Below are positions 55,846-64,000 of a stretch of 64,000 nt of DNA, one piece after another. Below the pieces are notes generated by a model. The model was not told the DNA's origin, made no database searches, and was given only the letters and a program-made list of their open reading frames with translations. Every line of letters starts with the position of its first letter. Within the stretch, counting starts at the first letter, position 1. The position numbers and the translations under genes are program-made. The DNA is from Adiantum capillus-veneris (lineage: Eukaryota; Streptophyta; Polypodiopsida; Polypodiales; Pteridaceae): positions 20,326,951-20,390,950 of the forward strand of contig CM043948.1 of the NCBI GenBank assembly GCA_014529385.2, in the 5' to 3' direction.

Positions 55846-56068
55846 TGTTGGAATTAGGGTTGCAGAGAAACCCGCACAGCTTGGAGAAGATGAAGGAAGC
55901 TCAAGGCACACAATAGAGAGTGTGTTACTTCGTGTGCACTGGAAAGATAGATAGCCCTAGAGTGATGGGCATATATACAATGCTCGGGAGAAAAAACCTC
56001 CTAAAGAGGGAAAAAGTGCCCCGGCGGTCCTAGTGTTCACACACATCACTACCACATGTATATGGTAA
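55846..56068 (-). repeat. 5' LTR of copia-2
   Basis: It begins (plus strand) TGTTGGAATTAGGGTTGCAG and ends ATATGGTAA followed by TCGGGC, where the other LTR has ATATGGTAACA. The outermost CA is therefore lost. Confidence 0.9.
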
Positions 56069-56167
56069 TCGGGCTAGCTAGGGTATCGATGGAAAGGATA
56101 GATGCACACACGGTGTGGGATTATCAACTAGAAGTACAAATATAATTAGGACGTAGGTTGAGGATGC

Positions 56168-56219
56168 ATGTCGTGGGGCAACTACACATGTAAAAGAGGT
56201 GAAGCAACTAACATCTGGT

Positions 56220-56271
<52 letters not shown>

Positions 56272-56533
56272 ACATCCAGTTGGAAAACAAGGAGTCCCTC
56301 TCTCGGGAGAAAGACCCATTGTATGTACCATGACTGATGAGGTAAAGAGAAAGATCATCCTTGAGAATAGTTGGATCTACCTCAAAGGAACGGGTTGTAA
56401 TGTATATGAGGATTGGACTCTTATGCAACAAAATGTACATCGCAAAGCATATGAGGAAAGAAGCAAGAAGGTTAAGGTGCCATCTCAAGAAGAAAAGTCA
56501 CTTGAGGAGGATGCAAGTCCACCCAACAAATAG
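56168..56533 (+). pseudogene. Possible LINE 5' region
   Basis: A 121-codon frame whose first part is microsatellite-encoded (Ser/Leu then Thr/His). The second part is charged (KRKIILENSWIYLKGTGCNV, KAYEERSKKVKVPSQEE). It has no RNA-binding motif that would identify it as LINE ORF1, so this is a positional guess. Confidence 0.3.
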
Positions 56534-56564
56534 GGACACCATGATCTATGAGACCAACTAACGC

Positions 56565-57380
56565 TTGCGAATAAGCTTTTGGAATTGTAACGGCTATCCA
56601 TGGAATGCGGGAATTGACATTGATGAGCTTATCAATGACTCCGATGTGATACTTCTTGTCGAAACATGTGAGCATGATGCGCAACGAATTCTTGGATTTG
56701 ACAAATACAATGTGCATTCTTTGATGTGGACCAAAAATGCAAAGCAACGTAGAGGCCAAGGAGGCGTAGCATGTACGACCAAAAAGGGTTTGAAAGATGT
56801 TTCCATTGTCAAAGAAGATAAGTATAAATTCTACTTATCACTGAAAAGCAGTCCACCAAATGGTCAAGTCATGTTTATGGCTGGTTGCTACATTCCTCAC
56901 TATGACGCCAAATTTTATGCTCGCTTGGATATGGATAGATATCAGCCCTTTGTTGAACTAGAGGAAGATTTCTCATTACAAGGAATAGGGTGAAGTCATT
57001 GTCTTTGGAGACATGAATTCTCGCACAAATACGTTACAACATGACACACAACAAGTCGACATGCCGCATGTCTCAAGAAGAATGGATGACTCATACATGT
57101 ATAATCGAAGTTCTAATAATGCAAAAGAACTGGATCACTATGGAAAGTCACTTCTATATATGTGCAATAGTACCGGAATGCTCATTGAAAATGGTGTATC
57201 TCTATGGCAAGGCACCAATGACTTTACATGCAGAAAGCACAATGATGATAGCGTGATTGGCTATATGTTGTTTTTGGAAGCCACTCTAGAATGCATATAA
57301 AGCTTTACACTTGGTGAATGGAATTCAAAATCGGATCATAGGATGTTATGTATTGACCTCAAGTGTGGTAAAAGGCTCGA
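56565..57380 (+). pseudogene. LINE endonuclease domain
   Basis: The APE-type endonuclease motifs are present in order: ISFWNCNGYPWN, the Glu in ILLVETCEHDAQR, the Asp/Asn in VFGDMNSRTN, and SDHRMLCIDL at the end. A stop after GIG at 56993 and a frame change near 57300 interrupt it. This domain nicks target DNA. Confidence 0.82.
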
Positions 57381-58100
57381 GCATGTAGCCTCCAATCATG
57401 TTGTGAATCATTTTTACCTATGTCTAGACTTCAAACAAGCACTTATATATGCTAATATGGTGGACCAAATGTTAAGCATGATAGAGCATCAAGAGAGCCC
57501 AACATTAGAATGCAAGTGGAAAGTTTTCAAAGAAGTAATTTTCTCTTGTGTGAAGGAATGTTTTTCGGTGAAACACATGTCTTGCAAAAGGTCTAAGAAG
57601 GGTAGCACCAAGAAGGAATGTTTTGACATGGAATATAGTCAAGCCCGAAAACACTTGCTAAGGTTGGATGCAAGCAAAGACAAGAAAGTTTACTTGGAAC
57701 ATTCACACACATACAAAGCACTTGTTCAAAAGAAGAAGAGAAGATGGGAAGTCAAAAAACAACTTCTTTTAGCGCAAGAGAAAGCACGTGCATGTGGCAA
57801 GTTTTGGCAAAATCTAAAAGGCAAGCACATTGAGAGCTTTGGTGACTTGACTCTTGAGGATATGTACATGAATTGCAAGAACCTCTATGATTAACCCAAT
57901 GTTAATAAGAAGGAGTGCTGTAGCTCCCTTCTGTTTATGCCTCCCTTCTTTACCATTGAAGATGTATGCCGCCCACTTGAGAAACTTGCTACTCGCAAGG
58001 CGGGGACCTTCAAGGTGTCAAGGCTGAAATGATTAAATGAACAAGCAAGAAAACACGATATTGGATATGCAATATCTTTAACCTTGCACTTCAGCATGGC
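57343..58100 (+). pseudogene. LINE endonuclease-RT linker
   Basis: An open frame of 183 codons (57343-57894), Lys-rich, with YSQARKHLLRLDASKDKK and WQNLKGKHIESFGDLTLEDM. Such a charged linker is normal between endonuclease and RT. The following part to 58100 is in a broken frame. Confidence 0.65.
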
Positions 58101-59868
58101 ATGCCTCATGATTGGAGTGAAAATTGGATCAAACCTTTGCACAAAGGAGGAGATGTAAACAATGTGAACAACTATCACACTATAATGGTTGGTTCTTTGA
58201 TGGGAGAGTTATTTGGATGTATCATGGAGATGAAGATAAGTGAATGGGCTGAAAAGAATGGCAAAAGTGCACTTGGCCAAGCAGGTTTTTGAAAGCATCA
58301 TAGCACTATTGATCACCTTGTCACTCTTTGAGTTCTTATGGAAGTGTCTCGATTGAAAGAAAAAAAGTTGTATTGTTGCTTTGTGGATTTCAAGAAATCT
58401 TTTGACATTTGTCCCGTGAGGAAATCTTTAGAGACATATGCAAAGCCTTCAAGTGCCAAGAGAATTTATGCATGCAGTCTTTCGCATCTACCAAAAAGTG
58501 ATATGTCGACTACGTATGGGAGATGGAATTTCACAATTTTTTGCAAGCACCATTGGTGTCAAACAAGGATGCCCACTTTCCACAACCCTCTTTGGGTTAC
58601 TCATTGATGAATTGAAATGCATGGTTCTTGATTCTATGCAAGGCATAAAAGAGGTTAAGATCGAGAATGTGGTGATCATGATTTTGCTTTATGCCGATGA
58701 TGTAGTACTCTTGGCACATACCTTAGAAGATGCACAAAATCTTATGAGTGTCTTGGAACGCTTTTGCCTACATAGCGGGCTGATCACGAATGGATCCAAA
58801 ACCAAGGTTATGCTTGTAAAGACCCTCAATGACAAAAATCCATGCATTGTATACAACAATGAGCAGCTTGAAGTGGTAGATCACTTCAAGTACCTTGGCC
58901 TTGAGGTTCCATCCAATCATAAATGGAAGGATTTCACAATGTGTTGCTTGGAAGCCGGAAAGAGGGCTTATTATGCATTTGAGAACATGTGCAATGCTGG
59001 AGAGATCAAGTGTTGGGCTCTCAAAAAGTACCTCTTTGACACATTGGTGACACACGTGCTTCTTTATGGAGTGGAGGTGTGGGGTGGAAGCATCGAGAAG
59101 TATACTTGGAAAGAGTTTGAGAATGTCCAAAAGCGTTCTCTCACCAAATTTCTCCAAGTCAAGACACAAACACCCTACATGCTCTTACTTCTTGAGTCCG
59201 GATCGCTTCCTATTGAGCTCTTGGGCTTGCAAAGGGTTGTGGAGTACATGCTTAAGACACAACGTAGCCCTTTGTATCGACTTCCTAGAATCGCATATGA
59301 AACAAGTCAAAAGGTCCAAAAGACATGCAAGAGAAAAATACTAAGTTCGGAGTGGATGCTTGACATCAAGAAATGGTTTGAAAGATGGGATGCATGTCAC
59401 TTGGTCAAGGATGCGTCGATCGACTCCCAATTTAATGAGGCCTTCTTACAACGCCAATGTATCACGCCTTGGGAGAAATCCGGAGGTTCTCGCTTCAGCC
59501 ATTACACCACACACATTGCCCCAAACTACAAATCTCTCTTCTTCTTAGAACGAGGTAACCAAACCCATCCCTACATCCTTGAGCCCATTCCATTGAGTGC
59601 AATCCGCATCATTGCCTCCATTCATCTTAGCTCCCACTCTCTACGTTGCGAGACAGGATGTTGGGGCACTAACGAGGAGTCTCATCCACTTTGCACCTTA
59701 TGCCCTCGTCAAGTGCGAGAGAGTGAGTACCACACACTACTTGAGTGCTCATCATTTGACCACATTAGGTCCTCTTTTCCCCATATCATGAGCTCTCCCA
59801 ACATACCTTCCTCTCCCAACCACGATGTGGACTCTCTCTATTGTGATGCTCATTTCAATCATTTTTGA
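58101..59868 (+). pseudogene. LINE reverse transcriptase and C-terminal Cys/His motif
   Basis: RT starts with DWSENWIKPLHKGGDVNNVN and ALGQAGF-stop-KHHSTIDHL. FVDFKKSFDI is the first Asp motif. After a frame change at about 58440, a 476-codon frame carries GVKQGCPLSTTLFGLLIDEL and LLYADDVVLLA (catalytic pair intact), then the thumb and a C-terminal CTLCPRQVRESEYHTLLEC motif (C-x2-C...H-x4-C). The long intact 3' half suggests fairly recent insertion. Confidence 0.88.
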
Positions 59869-59960
59869 GCATCAAGAGTCACTTATGACCTCCACTCACA
59901 CCACGCGACATGTTCATTTGGTCCCATGGGTCATATTTTACCTCCGAGGACGATAATAGA

Positions 59961-60440
<480 letters not shown>

Positions 60441-60442
60441 GG

Positions 60443-61349
<907 letters not shown>

Positions 61350-63244
61350 TGTTAATGATTGATGCGGGTGTGTAAACATCTTGGAGGAGTGTCAAGAGAC
61401 ACAATTAAGTTTGATAATGTTGCAATCTACACATTATCTTAGGGTTATGAGAGCCCTCTCACCATACAATCCTCTTATAATGTTTTCACGAGCAACAAAT
61501 CAAACACAAAATCTCTTGCGTCACATACAAGCAAATACTACAAAATAATCTCAAAATGAAAACGCATCACCTTAACCAAACGAGATAAGGTTGCCAAGCG
61601 TGAATTGGAGAGACTCGAGAGAGTTTTGAACTACAGTAGCACCCAACATATTGATTCGATTGATGTGCAAGAGTAGGTGCAACTTTGATTGAAAGTTATG
61701 AATCACTCGCTCCCTTTCAATGCTACAACTAGCTCAAAGAAGCTTTCCTATACACCACAAGTAATGGTGTATAGAGAGCTCACTCTCTCCCTACAACTAA
61801 GAAGGTGAATGGCACGCTCAAAGTAGTGAGCAATAGTGTAGAAATCATGTTATTTACAAAGAAAAAATGTCTCTATTTATAGGTTTTTAAGATCCTTGAT
61901 TAGGATTAAACCTAATCAATATTTACATAGAAAACCATGTTTATTAAATTTTTTATATGTTCTTAGAGTGGGGCTCTCTTGTCTCTTGAGTCACATGGAT
62001 GTGGGCTCAAGAGGAGAGAATTATTGAGGTGAAATAGAGAAGATTCTAGAGAAATGAGTGTTTTTTTTGTGTGAGGTTGTCTACTCCAAGGTAGAGTAGA
62101 GTGGGTGCAATTTACAAGAAAGGGTTAGCAGTTAGTGTTAGTAGTTTGTAATTAGTAGGATGGGGTAAACTTACATGGCATATACACTCAAGGTCCATTA
62201 CATGATTTATACGATGATAAAAAGTAAGAGAAGGATGAGAATATACACAATTTGATGGAAACCACAATATGAAAAGGGAATTTCGCACTTATCTCCTCTA
62301 GTGAATGAAGCGGTTGTAGAACTCTGTCGGTGTAGATTTTGTGACCATGGAAAAGTTGAATTTTCTACGATCAAACTCCTCCTTGTGCAGAGCTTGAGCT
62401 TGTTTATTTGATGATTTTTTCTCTTTTTGTGAAAGGATGAAGAGGTTATGGTAATATAAGTTTGATTCTAGAGAGAAAAATTGAGCTATATGTGTGTAGA
62501 GATGATAATTTCTGACCTATGGAGTAAGGAAGAGATGGGAATGGTGAAGAAGATGAAAGAATCCATGAAATTTGCAGGTGTGAGTGAGGGATGGAGAGAA
62601 ATGAGTGCGTGTGTGTGTGGAAGTAGGAAAGGAGGTGAGAGAAGATCATGGGTTACTTTGTGAGAAAAGTGGGCAGAGTGGGTCCACACAAAAAATCTTA
62701 TCTCACTGGTGGTAGCTCCAAAAATTATCAAACTTTTTGAGGTGATTATTTATCTCTTGGTCCACATTTTTTCATGTAACTATCACTTCAAATTCGGAGT
62801 GGAGATGGATATAAAAACTCGCACCAAAATGCCTAGTTTTCTTCACAAAGTAGTCTTCAGTGGCCCCCCTTTTGTTGAATTTGCATAAGGCCTCAAAGGT
62901 GAGCCCCTCCTTGCATGAGATCATGACCTAATAGGTTGGAAATAAGAGAATCTTGCATGGAATTATCATTAAAAATCCCTATATCTAGGCTCTATATACA
63001 ATGAAATACTTATACACACAAGGGCCATAATATGTTTTGGCTTTTATTTTTTTTTTATTTTTTTTGGCTCAACTAGCCCAGTGACTAGCTAAGTGAGGGT
63101 ATTTAAGAAGATATGGGAAAAGTCCCCCAACTCGCACACGCCTATGTACAATGAAAAGGTAGGGATAGCCACACTGTGTAGATGATTTTGGTAGGGTGAG
63201 GTAGCTCACTATGGAAATTTTGGATAGCCAAAAAACAGCTATCA
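61350..63244 (-). repeat. Candidate 3' LTR of gypsy-3
   Basis: The right boundary is at 63244. On the minus strand a polypurine tract CCTGGGGGAGGGCTAA precedes TGATAGCTG. A minus-strand TATA box, CCTATAAATAGAGACA (about 61871-61886), sits where an LTR promoter is expected. The left boundary is unknown; TGATGCGGGTGTG near 61360 is one candidate. No coding content. Confidence 0.5.
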
Positions 63245-63880
63245 TTAGCCCTCCCCCAGGATGATGGTATATTCATGTACCATCATAAAGCATCTTTTCC
63301 AAAGAGAGTGCTTTTGATTCCTTGATAAATTTTCATTGTTTGGCCCCTTGGCATTTTGGCTCGAGTTACACTCATGCTTCATGCAACAAAACTTACATGC
63401 AAAAGCTGCCTTTTGGCATATCTGTGGTAGATCCTTTGGTAGAAGGGGACTCAAATAGGGCTTTAGGCGATACCCGTTTACTTTCCTGGAGTGCTCTTTA
63501 CCATTCAAGTCCATAATCTGATAGTAACTTGAATCGAATGCCTTCTTGACTATGTATGGCACCTACCATCTAGTTTCAAACTTGGAATCAAAACAATTAT
63601 CAAGTCAATTGTCATACCTTAGCACAAGATCTCCTTCTTTGATGCCTTTGTCCTCAGTTTCTTGTTGAGCTTTTCTTTTGCTTGTATAGCTTTCCTCTTT
63701 TAGCACTCATAAGCTACTTCTCTTTTTCACTCAAGCTCCACTAATGTAAGAAGTCTATCCATACATACCTCTTGATCATTAGTCTTCCATGAAGCCGTAT
63801 CGTTGGGATGTTGAGCTCGATAGGCTACAAAGCCTCTTGACCATACACCAAGTGAAATGCTGTGAATTTTTTGGCCTCCA
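63245..63880 (-). pseudogene. Ty3 integrase C-terminal region (gypsy-3)
   Basis: The minus-strand segment near 63800-63880 reads FHLVYGQEAL with a stop, then PIELNIPTIRL, the standard stretch after the integrase core. The 63245-63562 frame has PYIVKKAFDSSYYQIMDLNG and VNGYRLKPYL, the usual Ty3 C-terminal wording. Stops separate the parts. Upstream is interrupted by the LTR starting at 63881. The wording differs from gypsy-1, so it is another family. Confidence 0.75.
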
Positions 63881-64000
63881 TGTTACCATATACACGTGGT
63901 AGTGATGTGTGTGAACACACTAGGACCACCAGGGCATTTTTTCCCTCTTTAGGAGGTTTTTTTCCCCGAGCACCATATATACGCCCATCACTCTAGGGCT
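63881..64000 (+). mobile_element. 5' part of a Ty1 LTR (copia-2 family), cut by the window edge
   Basis: TGTTACCATATACACGTGGT to ATCACTCTAGGGCT matches the inverse complement of the copia-2 LTRs (51176 down to about 51055). The LTR is on the plus strand, opposite to copia-2, and begins inside the gypsy-3 integrase. The rest of the element should lie right of the window. Confidence 0.85.

Larger units (their letters stand above)
50952..56068 (-). mobile_element. copia-2: nearly full-length Ty1/copia element
   Basis: The 3' LTR is 50952-51176 (plus strand TGTTGGAATTAGGG to GGTAACA) and the 5' LTR 55846-56068. A tRNA-iMet primer site lies next to the 5' LTR. Gag, protease, integrase, RT and RNase H follow in Ty1 order on the minus strand. 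The 5' LTR lacks its last CA, and no matching target duplication is seen. Only a few stops and frame shifts interrupt the polyprotein. Confidence 0.9.

Overview
The window is plant nuclear DNA made almost entirely of transposable elements at different stages of decay. Features pointing to a land plant are Ty3 (gypsy) and Ty1 (copia) LTR elements primed by initiator tRNA-Met, two CACTA (En/Spm) elements with TNP2 and Transposase_24 genes, a plant-type PPR fragment, a plant O-methyltransferase fragment and a ribophorin I fragment. The wording of the PPR repeats, the very long (CT)n tracts and the repeat load make me favour a fern or other large-genome non-flowering plant. That is inference. I see no intact host gene, no tRNA or rRNA gene and no CRISPR array.

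Layout, left to right. (1) 408-12600 holds a decayed Ty3 element (gypsy-1, minus strand). It is split inside its integrase by a well-preserved 6.2 kb CACTA element (CACTA-1, 1397-7629) with a 3-bp target duplication, 12-bp terminal inverted repeats and two open, splice-consistent transposase genes. (2) 13634-25431 is a Ty1 element (copia-1, plus strand) whose 3' LTR was hit by a Ty3 element (gypsy-2, 19151-25257, minus strand). Both insertions keep 5-bp target duplications. Gypsy-2 later lost its RNase H/integrase half and the start of its 3' LTR. (3) 25437-28513 is a badly decayed reverse-transcriptase-like region, possibly Penelope-like. (4) 29695-30472 holds two adjacent short inverted-repeat elements with TTA duplications. 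(5) 31579-36930 holds two LTR-element remnants, one Ty3 gag and one Ty1, separated by a GTC-rich minisatellite. (6) 37591-45332 is a second, dead CACTA element (CACTA-2). Its TNP2 pseudogene is interrupted by a 1.34 kb element with TTAA duplications and 15-bp inverted repeats, and it carries a 173-bp satellite of near-perfect palindromes. (7) 46524-50240 contains host-gene debris: an O-methyltransferase pseudogene and a ribophorin I/PPR chimera. (8) 50952-56068 is a nearly full-length but broken Ty1 element (copia-2, minus strand). (9) 56160-60068 is a non-LTR retrotransposon (LINE) ending in (TC)n. (10) 60440-61047 is a block of dinucleotide repeats. (11) 61350-64000 is the 3' LTR and integrase end of another Ty3 element (gypsy-3), interrupted at the window edge by the LTR of a Ty1 element related to copia-2.

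Most useful observations: the reconstructable nesting order; CACTA-1 as a candidate active element whose two ORFs overlap by ATGA; the TTAA-flanked element, whose removal together with one TTAA restores the host reading frame; the palindromic satellite; and the in-frame ribophorin I/PPR fusion.
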